Assembly: GCA_002316215.1 (NCBI GenBank) | Contig: DCDB01000246.1 | Coordinates: 1-13,199 of the forward strand | Reading direction: 5' to 3' | Origin: Lachnospiraceae bacterium UBA1066 | Lineage (GTDB): Bacteria > Bacillota > Clostridia > Lachnospirales > Lachnospiraceae | DNA length: 13,199 nt | In this document: in pieces, positions 6,748 through 13,199 of the stretch | How the letters are laid out: each line of letters opens with the position of its first letter | How positions within the stretch are numbered: position 1 is the stretch's first letter | Notes under the pieces: model-generated | What the model saw: the letters and a program-made list of their open reading frames with translations, nothing else | The model's database searches: none | Told to the model about the DNA's origin: nothing | Position numbers and translations under genes: made by a program

Positions 6748-8053
6748 GCTTTTGAGCCATCCGGGCCTGAAAATCGCATCTCTGGTGCTGGCCTTTCTGC
6801 TTTGGCTTGTCATCATAAATGTCAATGACCCGCAGGTAACGAGGACACTTAGCGATGTGCCTGTAAATATAACGAATGCTTCTTATGTTGAAAGTATGGG
6901 ACTGTCTTATAAGATTGCCACGGGCTTTGATAAGGTATCTGTTACGCTCAGGGGCAACAGATCCGTGATCGAGCCGCTTTCAGAAAAAGATATCACCGCT
7001 ACGGCAGATCTTACTCAGATTGTTAATATCTCATCGGATCCGGTTATGGTGCCGGTGACGGTAACAGCGCCTGGCGGCACCTCTGCGGAAATCACGGCGA
7101 CACCGGGAAGCATACAGATAACGCTGGAAGAAATGGTCAGCAAGAATTTTGTCATGACCGCGTCCAGAAAAGATACAAAACCGGCAAACGGCTATCAGGT
7201 GGGCGATATGTCGGTCAATCCGGAGAAAATTACCATACGCGGGCCGGGTTCTGTGATCGATAAAATCGATCATGTGGAAGCACAGGTAGATCTTTCGGGT
7301 CTGGCTGCCGATGCGGATTTAAAGCCGCAGATAAAGGTTATCGACAAAAACGGAGAAGAGCTTTCGGCTACAGAGATGTCTTATCTGACGCTCAGCCTGA
7401 GTTCCGCCGATGTGACAGTGCATGTGACTCTCTACAGTGTCGTAACAAATATCGCACTTGATGTCACCCCGTACGGTTCACCCGGCAAGGGCTATCAGGT
7501 CGGAACGGTTACGGCAACGCCGTCGACCCTTTCCCTTGTCGGAAGCAAGGAGGCTCTTGCCGGGCTTCAGGATCAGGGAAATATGATTATTGTCAGTGCA
7601 GAGTCGGAAGCCGTAAATGTGAGCGGCGCAACCTCCGATCTGGATGTCAAAGTGGATATTGAGCAGTTCCTGCCGCAGGGGATTTCTCTGGCGGACGGGG
7701 TGAGTTCGACGGTTGTGGTCAGCGTGCAGATTCTGCCTTACAACAGCAAATCATTTTCGGTAGAAACAAAGAATATTACCGTGAACGGGCTTCCGCAAGG
7801 CTACCATTGCGTTTTTCTTCTTGATAAAATTGAAGTCAAGGTTTCGAGCACGGATGAAAATTTAAATACATTTGACGCAAGCCGCATCCAGGCTTCCGTC
7901 GACCTTACGGGGCTTGCCGTGGGAACACAGAACGTTCCGGTGACAGTGGCTCTCCCGGACGGATATGTGCTGGCGGGAAATGTGACCGCTGATGTGACGA
8001 TTTCTCAGCAGACAACGACTGCTCAGCCTCAGAGCAGCAGCCCGGCTGCCTGA
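6737..8053 (+). CDS. cdaR: CdaA regulatory protein CdaR (YbbR domains)
   Basis: This 438-residue protein has one N-terminal membrane helix (about 11-28) followed by an extracytoplasmic region with four YbbR-type repeats (roughly 40-131, 137-230, 236-332 and 338-423). The GYQVG turn recurs at 152 and 252, with a related GYHCV at 355. In the family, CdaR binds CdaA through the membrane and modulates c-di-AMP synthesis. The reading frame is open upstream to 6683, but the ATG at 6737 is preferred: it gives the expected short N-terminus before the helix, has GGGAG just upstream, and overlaps the cdaA stop by only 11 bases. The C-terminus ends in a Thr/Gln/Ser/Pro/Ala-rich tail, probably flexible. 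Unlike the common cdaA-cdaR-glmM order, the next gene is an HPr homologue. Confidence 0.93.
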   Translation: MRSRLLSHPGLKIASLVLAFLLWLVIINVNDPQVTRTLSDVPVNITNASYVESMGLSYKIATGFDKVSVTLRGNRSVIEPLSEKDITATADLTQIVNISSDPVMVPVTVTAPGGTSAEITATPGSIQITLEEMVSKNFVMTASRKDTKPANGYQVGDMSVNPEKITIRGPGSVIDKIDHVEAQVDLSGLAADADLKPQIKVIDKNGEELSATEMSYLTLSLSSADVTVHVTLYSVVTNIALDVTPYGSPGKGYQVGTVTATPSTLSLVGSKEALAGLQDQGNMIIVSAESEAVNVSGATSDLDVKVDIEQFLPQGISLADGVSSTVVVSVQILPYNSKSFSVETKNITVNGLPQGYHCVFLLDKIEVKVSSTDENLNTFDASRIQASVDLTGLAVGTQNVPVTVALPDGYVLAGNVTADVTISQQTTTAQPQSSSPAA

Positions 8054-8061
8054 GCTGCTGC
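8034..8061 (+). other. Eight-pair stem-loop across the cdaR stop codon
   Basis: GCAGCAGC (8034-8041) and GCTGCTGC (8054-8061) are perfectly complementary around a 12-base loop, and the cdaR TGA stop (8051-8053) lies in the loop. No run of T follows, so this is not a standard intrinsic terminator. It may protect the upstream mRNA or reduce read-through to ptsH. The left arm encodes a Ser-Ser-Ser run, so codon repetition may be the cause. Confidence 0.3.
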
Positions 8062-8126
8062 AGTATCGTAATGTAAGTGTCAGGAGTCCGGAAGCGCCCT
8101 GTTTCAAGGGAAAATATCCGGCTTAA

Positions 8127-8140
8127 GTATTTCAAAATAC
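8127..8140. repeat. Palindrome abutting the ptsH-like ribosome binding site
   Basis: GTATTT and AAATAC flank a central CA, giving a 14-base inverted repeat that ends one base before the AGGAGG Shine-Dalgarno (8141-8146). It could be an operator or an RNA hairpin next to the ribosome site. A shorter CCCT/AGGG repeat lies just upstream (about 8097-8110). I see no clear promoter in this 98-base gap. Confidence 0.3.
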
Positions 8141-8151
8141 AGGAGGAAGCT

Positions 8152-8424
8152 ATGGTCAGCAGAACAGTAGTAATCCGGAATTTGACGGGACTTCATCTTA
8201 AACCTGCAGCATATTTCTGCAAACAGGCGATGAATTACCAGTGTCTTGTTACATTTACCTTCAATAATGTTACGGCAAATGCAAAGAGCGTCCTTTCCGC
8301 GCTCGGAGCCTGCGTGAAGTGCGGAGATGAGATAGAGATCGTTTGTGACGGCACCGATGAAAAAGAGGCTTTGGACGCAGTATGCAAAGCTGTGGAGGAC
8401 GGTCTCGGAGAGAAGAATGAGTAA
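8152..8424 (+). CDS. HPr-family phosphocarrier protein
   Basis: This 90-residue protein has the length and fold pattern of HPr, which carries phosphate from enzyme I to sugar-specific PTS components and, when phosphorylated on Ser46, works with CcpA in catabolite control. His15 is present in GLHLKPA (13-19), and Ser46 is present in NAKSVLSALG (43-52). The residue two after the histidine is Lys17, where canonical HPr has Arg17, part of the active centre. This is therefore not Crh, which lacks His15, but it is a variant site. Cysteines at 23, 31, 54 and 57 are also uncommon for HPr. The ATG follows AGGAGG by five bases; the open frame to 8077 is rejected as start because it adds a tail HPr proteins lack. 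The gene overlaps dacF by 8 bases. It may be the main HPr or a specialised paralogue; no ptsI is in view, so no symbol is given. Confidence 0.88.
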   Translation: MVSRTVVIRNLTGLHLKPAAYFCKQAMNYQCLVTFTFNNVTANAKSVLSALGACVKCGDEIEIVCDGTDEKEALDAVCKAVEDGLGEKNE

Positions 8425-9988
8425 GACTTTTTTCCACAGGTTAAAGATGAAGAAAATATGCGCTTTTTCTACGGCTGTTGTCCTGTTGGTATCGCTTACT
8501 GCAGTTTCTGTTTTTGCAGAGACGTCTTCAGGAACCGCGGCTTCCGGAGCTTCGTCAGCTTCCGTTGCCTTATCAGCATCGGAGACTTCTGCTGCCTCCG
8601 GGGCTTCCGCGGTTTCGGGAGCTGCCGCAGCATCGGAAACTACGACATCTTCTGCAGTGTCTGCAGCGGATCCCTCGGTCGTTTCAACGAACGGAATACC
8701 GGGATGGCCCGGAGCAGCGGATATTATCTCAACGGCGGGCTGTCTTATGGATGCCGATACAGGGACGATTCTTTACAATAAGTCCATGGATGCCCAGATG
8801 TATCCGGCTTCTGTAACGAAGATTATGACCTGCCTTCTGGCTCTTGAAAAAGGGAACTTAAGTGATCAGGTCACCATGACGTCCACCGGGACTGCCTATG
8901 TTGCAAGCGGAAGCTCGAATCTATCGACGAAGGTCGGCGAAGTGTTTACGCTGGAACAGCTTCTTTACGGTACGATGCTGAAGTCAGCTAATGATATGGC
9001 AACCCAGGTCGGGGAGTATATCGGAGGCGGCTCGCTGGATAATTTTATCCAGATGATGAATGACCGCGCAGCTTCTTTAGGCTGCACGAATACACATTTT
9101 TCAAATGCCTGCGGTATGCCTGATAATACGCATTATACATCCGCGCATGACCTCGCCCTGATTGCCCAGGCGGCTTTGAAAATCGATGAATTCCGCACGA
9201 TTGTGGGGACAGGACAGTACACGATTCCGGCTACGAATATGTCGGCCGCCCGTACCATCACGAGCCACAATCCCCTGCTTGTTTCGCCGGATTATATTTA
9301 TCCCGGCATTATCGGCGGAAAGACGGGAAATACAAATGCTGCAGAATCTACTCTTGCGGAATTTGCGGAGAGAAACGGCATGACGCTGATCGCCATCACT
9401 CTCCATGCAGCCGACGGAAGTTATGTGGCAAAGGACTGCACGGATCTTCTGAACTACGGCTTTAACAGCTTTAAGGATGTTACGGTCGGAAAAGCGGATT
9501 ACACGTATTCCGGCGGCGTTGTCACAATCCCGGCTTCGGCAGATATCTCCGCATGCACGGTTTCGGAGCAGGCGGCGCCGGATACGGATCAGGGGGCGAT
9601 GGTAAATGAAGTTTATACCTTCGGAGGCCAGACCGTCGGAAACCTTTTGATGACGAAAGCGAACGCGGAAAAGTATAAAAAGGAACTGGAGAAAGAGAAA
9701 ACGGCCTCGAAGGCTGCCGAATCCCAGAAAACGGATTCGGCAAAGGCTGCTGATTCAGAAGCTTCGTCTAAAGCGGACAGTACCTCCTCTGTTTCGGCGC
9801 AGACGGCTTCAGGAACCGTACAGGATTCCCAGTCGGCTGCATCTTCCGCACGGGAAGGATCCGGGCAGCATCTTTCGGGCAGTGCATTCTATGTTATTGC
9901 GATTTTTGTATGTCTTATACTGATCGGGATATTTCTGATCATCGGAACGCTGGTGAAGCGGAATAAAGGCAAAGAGGATGAAAAATGA
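8417..9988 (+). CDS. dacF: D-alanyl-D-alanine carboxypeptidase (DacF/PBP5-like)
   Basis: This 523-residue penicillin-binding protein removes the terminal D-alanine from peptidoglycan stem peptides (peptidase family S11). A signal peptide covers residues 1-34, with likely cleavage after VFA. A Ser/Ala/Thr-rich low-complexity linker follows (about 36-90), then the catalytic domain with all three motifs: SVTK (132-135, nucleophile S132), SAN (190-192) and KTG (302-304). A smaller C-terminal domain (to about 415) leads to a second low-complexity Lys/Glu/Ser/Ala-rich linker (about 418-485), then a hydrophobic helix (about 491-513) and a basic cytoplasmic end. The true transmembrane helix replaces the amphipathic membrane anchor typical of PBP5. 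The ATG at 8417 has GGAG six bases upstream and overlaps the HPr gene; an alternative ATG at 8447 would also leave a signal peptide. The stop overlaps rfbF as ATGA. The symbol follows the closest family I recognise, not a proven orthologue. Confidence 0.93.
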   Translation: MSKTFFHRLKMKKICAFSTAVVLLVSLTAVSVFAETSSGTAASGASSASVALSASETSAASGASAVSGAAAASETTTSSAVSAADPSVVSTNGIPGWPGAADIISTAGCLMDADTGTILYNKSMDAQMYPASVTKIMTCLLALEKGNLSDQVTMTSTGTAYVASGSSNLSTKVGEVFTLEQLLYGTMLKSANDMATQVGEYIGGGSLDNFIQMMNDRAASLGCTNTHFSNACGMPDNTHYTSAHDLALIAQAALKIDEFRTIVGTGQYTIPATNMSAARTITSHNPLLVSPDYIYPGIIGGKTGNTNAAESTLAEFAERNGMTLIAITLHAADGSYVAKDCTDLLNYGFNSFKDVTVGKADYTYSGGVVTIPASADISACTVSEQAAPDTDQGAMVNEVYTFGGQTVGNLLMTKANAEKYKKELEKEKTASKAAESQKTDSAKAADSEASSKADSTSSVSAQTASGTVQDSQSAASSAREGSGQHLSGSAFYVIAIFVCLILIGIFLIIGTLVKRNKGKEDEK

Positions 9989-10767
9989 AGACAGTCATAC
10001 TGGCAGGCGGTCTCGGAACACGGATCAGTGAAGAGAGTCATTTAAAACCGAAGCCGATGATAGAAATCGGCGGAAAACCTATTCTGTGGCATATTATGAA
10101 GCTGTATTCATTTTACGGCTTTGATGACTTTATCATCTGCTGCGGCTATCGCCAGGACGTAATTAAAGAATATTTTTCAAATTATTATCTTCATAATAAT
10201 GATGTTTCGTTTGATTTCAGAAACGGAAAGAATGAAATGACTGTCCACTCAGGAAAGATGGATCCGTGGAAGGTTACCTTAATTGATACGGGACTTTATA
10301 CAATGACAGGAGGCCGAATCAAGAGGATAGCGCCTTTTCTTGACGAAGGGCCTTTTTTCGTCACTTACGGAGACGGCGTATCGGATGTGAATCTTAAAAA
10401 ACTGCTTGATTTTCATAAAGAAAAAGGCGGGCTTGTTACCATCACCTGTGCGCAGCCGACCGGACGCTTTGGAAATCTGGATATCGGACCCGACGGAAAG
10501 GTGACGAATTTCAGGGAAAAAAAGCCTGAAGATACCGCTTGGGTCAATGCCGGTTTTATGGTGATGGAACCGGCCGTTCTGGATCTTATTTCTGATGATA
10601 CGACGGTTCTTGAACGTTATCCGCTGGAAGAGGCCGCAAGACGCGGCATGCTGAATGCTTACTGCCATGACGGTTTCTGGCAGTGCATGGATACGATGCG
10701 TGAAAAAGAAAAGCTTGAAGAATACTGGAACAGCGGGAAGGCGCCGTGGAAGGTGTGGAAGGAATGA
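9985..10767 (+). CDS. rfbF: Glucose-1-phosphate cytidylyltransferase
   Basis: This 260-residue enzyme joins CTP and glucose 1-phosphate to give CDP-glucose and pyrophosphate, the first committed step to CDP-linked deoxy sugars. The nucleotidyltransferase signature LAGGLGTR (6-13) and the lysine motif KPKPM (21-25) are at the N-terminus. YGDGVSD (128-134) supplies the metal-binding aspartate (D130), and WVNAGF (186-191) fits the sugar-binding part. Length matches RfbF of O-antigen clusters (about 257). AGAGGA lies six bases before the ATG, and both ends are ATGA-type overlaps, so it is translated with dacF and rfbG. In place of a separate polysaccharide locus it sits directly behind housekeeping wall genes. 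Confidence 0.95.
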   Translation: MKTVILAGGLGTRISEESHLKPKPMIEIGGKPILWHIMKLYSFYGFDDFIICCGYRQDVIKEYFSNYYLHNNDVSFDFRNGKNEMTVHSGKMDPWKVTLIDTGLYTMTGGRIKRIAPFLDEGPFFVTYGDGVSDVNLKKLLDFHKEKGGLVTITCAQPTGRFGNLDIGPDGKVTNFREKKPEDTAWVNAGFMVMEPAVLDLISDDTTVLERYPLEEAARRGMLNAYCHDGFWQCMDTMREKEKLEEYWNSGKAPWKVWKE

Positions 10768-11834
10768 CGGGACTTGAGTTTTACAGGGATAAAAGAGTAT
10801 TGGTAACGGGTCATACAGGGTTTAAAGGTTCGTGGCTCTGTGCTGTTTTAAAAGCCGCCGGGGCGCATGTTTCCGGTTACTCTCTGGCACCGGATGCGGA
10901 TAAGCCGCTTTTTGAGTCTGCCGGCATTGCAGAAGGCATGCATTCCTTTACAGGTGATATCCGAAGCTTCGAAGCCCTGCTTTCCTGCCTTCGTGAAACA
11001 AAACCGGAAATAATCTTCCATCTGGCAGCACAGCCGATTGTACGGGAATCCTACCTTTTCCCAAGAGAGACCTTTGAGACGAATATCATGGGAACCGTTA
11101 ATCTTCTGGAGGCTGTGCGGCTGACTAAGGGAGTGCGTTCCTTTGTCAATGTGACGACAGATAAGGTTTACCGGAATACGGAAAAGAAGGAAGGTTACAA
11201 AGAGGAGGACGCTTTAAACGGCTGGGATCCTTATTCCAACAGTAAATCCTGTTCCGACCTGGTGACGCAGAGCTACCGGCGCTCCTTTTTCCTTGAAAAA
11301 GGTCCGGCCGTTTCGACGGCACGCGCCGGAAATGTCATTGGCGGCGGCGACCATGCAAAAGACAGGATCATTCCGGACTGCATCCGCGCCGCTTCAAAGA
11401 ATGAGACGATCATTCTCCGCCATCCGGAATCCGTACGGCCCTTTCAGCATGTTCTGGAACCTCTTGCCGCCTATCTTCTGCTTGCGGAAGAGCAGTGGGA
11501 AGACAAAGAACTGGCCGGTGCCTATAATGTGGGACCGGGACCGGAGGACTGTATAACGACGGGAAAGCTTGCGGATCTTTTCTGCGAAGCATGGAATCGG
11601 GAAAATGAAAACCCCTTAAAAGCGGCACGCTGGGAAAGCTGTCCGGACGGGGGACCGCATGAGGCTTCTTTTCTGATGCTGGACAGTACAAAAATACATG
11701 AGGTTCTTCATTTTACGCCGAAATGGAATATCCGGGAAGCTGTTGAAAAGACGGCGGAGTTTGCCAGGGCTGAGCTTGCGGGAGAAAATCCCGGCGGGTT
11801 GATGAATATACAGATTGAAGAGTATTTTTCGTGA
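10764..11834 (+). CDS. rfbG: CDP-glucose 4,6-dehydratase
   Basis: This 356-residue short-chain dehydrogenase/reductase-family enzyme converts CDP-glucose to CDP-4-keto-6-deoxyglucose using bound NAD. The cofactor loop GHTGFKG is at 16-22, TTDK at 131-134 and the catalytic YxxxK pair at Y157/K161 (in DPYSNSK). RPFQHV (225-230) and YNVGP further on are typical of the family. The frame is open to a GTG at 10746, but the ATG at 10764 is preferred: it overlaps the rfbF stop as ATGA, follows GGAAGG, and gives the N-terminal length normal for RfbG. The product feeds CDP-3,6-dideoxyhexose, CDP-6-deoxyhexose or related branches, but the branch-deciding enzyme (for example RfbH) is not in the window. 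Confidence 0.95.
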   Translation: MTGLEFYRDKRVLVTGHTGFKGSWLCAVLKAAGAHVSGYSLAPDADKPLFESAGIAEGMHSFTGDIRSFEALLSCLRETKPEIIFHLAAQPIVRESYLFPRETFETNIMGTVNLLEAVRLTKGVRSFVNVTTDKVYRNTEKKEGYKEEDALNGWDPYSNSKSCSDLVTQSYRRSFFLEKGPAVSTARAGNVIGGGDHAKDRIIPDCIRAASKNETIILRHPESVRPFQHVLEPLAAYLLLAEEQWEDKELAGAYNVGPGPEDCITTGKLADLFCEAWNRENENPLKAARWESCPDGGPHEASFLMLDSTKIHEVLHFTPKWNIREAVEKTAEFARAELAGENPGGLMNIQIEEYFS

Positions 11835-11851
11835 GGGATCGGAGGAGAGCC

Positions 11852-13168
11852 ATGCAGAAAGGGAGAAAAGAATTCATGGAGGCCGCACGCTGGAGTGCAT
11901 TTTTTGCACTGGACAGCCTGAAAAAAAGCGGCATGAAGGAAATGTACGAAAAGGATGCGGATGCGTGGCGCTTCGGAACATCGGAAGCGGAAACGGAAGA
12001 AAAAATCAGGAAAGTGCTGGAGCATGCCAGAACGACCTGCCCATTCTATAGAAACATCCGCGAAGGAGCCGTCCTGCAGGATTTTCCTGTCGTGAACAAG
12101 GAGACCATACGCAGCCATTATGATGATTTTCTTTCTCCGGACTTTGCAAAAGCAAAAGGAACGCGGCAGCAGAGTACGAGCGGATCGACAGGGACTCCGA
12201 TTACGATTTACCAGGATCTTTACAAAGCAAACCATGACCAGGCGGACGGGATATTCCTCGGAGCGCTTGCAGGCTATTATATCGGGCAGAAGATGGCTTT
12301 TGTCCGCGTCTGGGTCCATAATATCGTTAAAAGCCGTCTGGAACTTCTGGCGGAGAACTTTATTATGATGGATGGATCCCACCTGGATGATGTTTCCATA
12401 GCGGATATGCTGGAAACGATACGCAGGAAGCACGTTAAATGTATCATCGGCTATTCCTCCGCTCTTACGGAGTTCTGCCGGTATCTTGAGTCCAATGAGC
12501 CGGATATGTCCGGTTTTGAAGTTTCTTCCATCATCCCGATTTCGGAATCCATGCTTCCGGAAGTGCGGAAGAAGCTTTCGGAGATGTTCGACTGTCCTGT
12601 CCGTTCCTGGTATTCCGATGAGGAATGCGGAATCATGGGCGTTCAGGAAAAAGATTCGGAAAGATATTATATTAATTCCGAGAGCTATCATTATGAGATC
12701 CTGAAGCCGGACTCGGACGAGGCGGCGGAAGAGGGCGAAGTCGGAAGGATTGTTATAACTGACCTCAATAACTACGCCATGCCTCTGATCCGCTATGATA
12801 CGGGAGACCTGGCGAAAGCTGAAAAAGTAGAAAAAGACGGCAGGTATAAATTCTATCTGACCGAACTGTACGGACGCCGCGGTGATATGCTTTATGATAC
12901 GCAGGGGCGCATTATGACGCCGATGGTCATTTCCCTGAACCTCTGGGATGTTAAGGGGATCCGTCAGTACCAGTTCATACAGACAGGCGAAAAGGAGTAC
13001 GAACTTCACCTAAATGCGGATCCTGAAGCGGTGGATCTTTCGATGATAACCGGCAGGCTTCAGCCGTATTTCGGCACGGATGCTGTCCTTAAGGCGGAGT
13101 TTGTGGATGAGATCCCCGTCCTTTCGTCAGGGAAGAGAAAGTATACTCTGAATACCTATAGAAAATGA
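11852..13168 (+). CDS. CapK/PaaK-like adenylate-forming enzyme
   Basis: This 438-residue protein belongs to the phenylacetate-CoA ligase/CapK group (COG1541 type) of ATP-using, acyl-adenylate-forming enzymes. The glycine-rich ATP loop STSGSTGTP lies at 108-116, the conserved LIRYDTGDL at 312-320, YGRRGDM at 340-346, and the C-terminal lysine motif SSGKRKY at 425-431 (K428 is the likely catalytic lysine). Members inside polysaccharide clusters are thought to activate an acid for glycan modification, but their substrates are mostly unknown, so true phenylacetate ligase activity is unlikely here. The frame is open to a GTG at 11831; the ATG at 11852 is chosen because GGAGGAGA (11841-11848) sits at the right distance. 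It begins 17 bases after the rfbG stop. No membrane segment or carrier-protein domain is visible. Confidence 0.9.
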   Translation: MQKGRKEFMEAARWSAFFALDSLKKSGMKEMYEKDADAWRFGTSEAETEEKIRKVLEHARTTCPFYRNIREGAVLQDFPVVNKETIRSHYDDFLSPDFAKAKGTRQQSTSGSTGTPITIYQDLYKANHDQADGIFLGALAGYYIGQKMAFVRVWVHNIVKSRLELLAENFIMMDGSHLDDVSIADMLETIRRKHVKCIIGYSSALTEFCRYLESNEPDMSGFEVSSIIPISESMLPEVRKKLSEMFDCPVRSWYSDEECGIMGVQEKDSERYYINSESYHYEILKPDSDEAAEEGEVGRIVITDLNNYAMPLIRYDTGDLAKAEKVEKDGRYKFYLTELYGRRGDMLYDTQGRIMTPMVISLNLWDVKGIRQYQFIQTGEKEYELHLNADPEAVDLSMITGRLQPYFGTDAVLKAEFVDEIPVLSSGKRKYTLNTYRK

Positions 13169-13199
13169 GAATGAGGATTGCGGGAATCGCGAAGCGATG
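13165..13199 (+). CDS. Possible start of a further gene, cut by the window edge
   Basis: An ATG at 13165 overlaps the preceding stop as ATGA, and a second in-frame ATG follows at 13171. The frame stays open to the edge (MRMRIAGIAKR). The pattern matches the coupled junctions elsewhere in this string, but there is no clear Shine-Dalgarno and only 11 codons can be seen, so no function can be given. Confidence 0.35.
   Translation, partial: MRMRIAGIAKR

Noticed and set aside
8054..8151. Separate promoter for the HPr gene
   Set aside because: No -35/-10 pair with acceptable spacing stood out in the gap.
8458..8816. Overlapping + strand frames rich in Cys/Arg/Gly or Leu/Arg/Pro inside dacF
   Set aside because: They result from reading the Ser/Ala-rich repeat codons of dacF out of frame. 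The dacF frame has the signal peptide and catalytic motifs.
11708..13009. Long open frame on the - strand (433 codons)
   Set aside because: It lies opposite rfbG and the CapK-like gene, which both carry clear family motifs. Its translation shows no recognisable domain, and it is best explained as a codon-bias shadow.

Overview
The window reads as an ordinary chromosomal stretch of a low-to-medium-GC Gram-positive bacterium, most likely a clostridial Firmicute (Lachnospiraceae-like). This is inferred from strong AGGAGG-type ribosome binding sites, the presence of CdaA/CdaR, RecD2 and ComF, a DacF-type carboxypeptidase with a Gram-positive signal peptide, and an HPr with a regulatory serine 46. 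All genes are on the + strand and packed tightly. I see no mobile element, tRNA, rRNA, CRISPR array or integration scar.

Layout. Positions 84-4171 hold mreB (an actin-like shape protein), then recD2 (a 5'-3' helicase) and comF (a phosphoribosyltransferase-like competence protein), the last two overlapping by 19 bases. After a 167-base gap with the best promoter in the window (extended -10, 4197-4225) and a foldable leader (about 4230-4322), a near-continuous gene string runs to the right edge. It contains two unrecognised membrane proteins (4339-4779 and 4776-5804), cdaA (diadenylate cyclase), cdaR (its YbbR-domain partner), an HPr-like phosphocarrier, a dacF-type D-Ala-D-Ala carboxypeptidase, rfbF (glucose-1-phosphate cytidylyltransferase), rfbG (CDP-glucose 4,6-dehydratase) and a CapK/PaaK-family adenylate-forming enzyme. 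The first codons of a further gene may lie at the right edge. Several junctions are ATGA-type stop/start overlaps, and the largest gaps in the string are 67 and 98 bases.

How the genes fit together. The common theme is the cell envelope: shape (MreB), c-di-AMP synthesis (CdaA/CdaR), peptidoglycan trimming (DacF) and supply of a CDP-4-keto-6-deoxyhexose for a surface glycan (RfbF/RfbG, perhaps the CapK-like enzyme). In many Firmicutes cdaA-cdaR is followed by glmM; here an HPr-like gene occupies that place. The points most worth a second look are the pair of unknown membrane proteins directly upstream of cdaA, the leader RNA before them, and the HPr with lysine where the catalytic arginine 17 is expected. 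These are candidates only: nothing here proves a new system.
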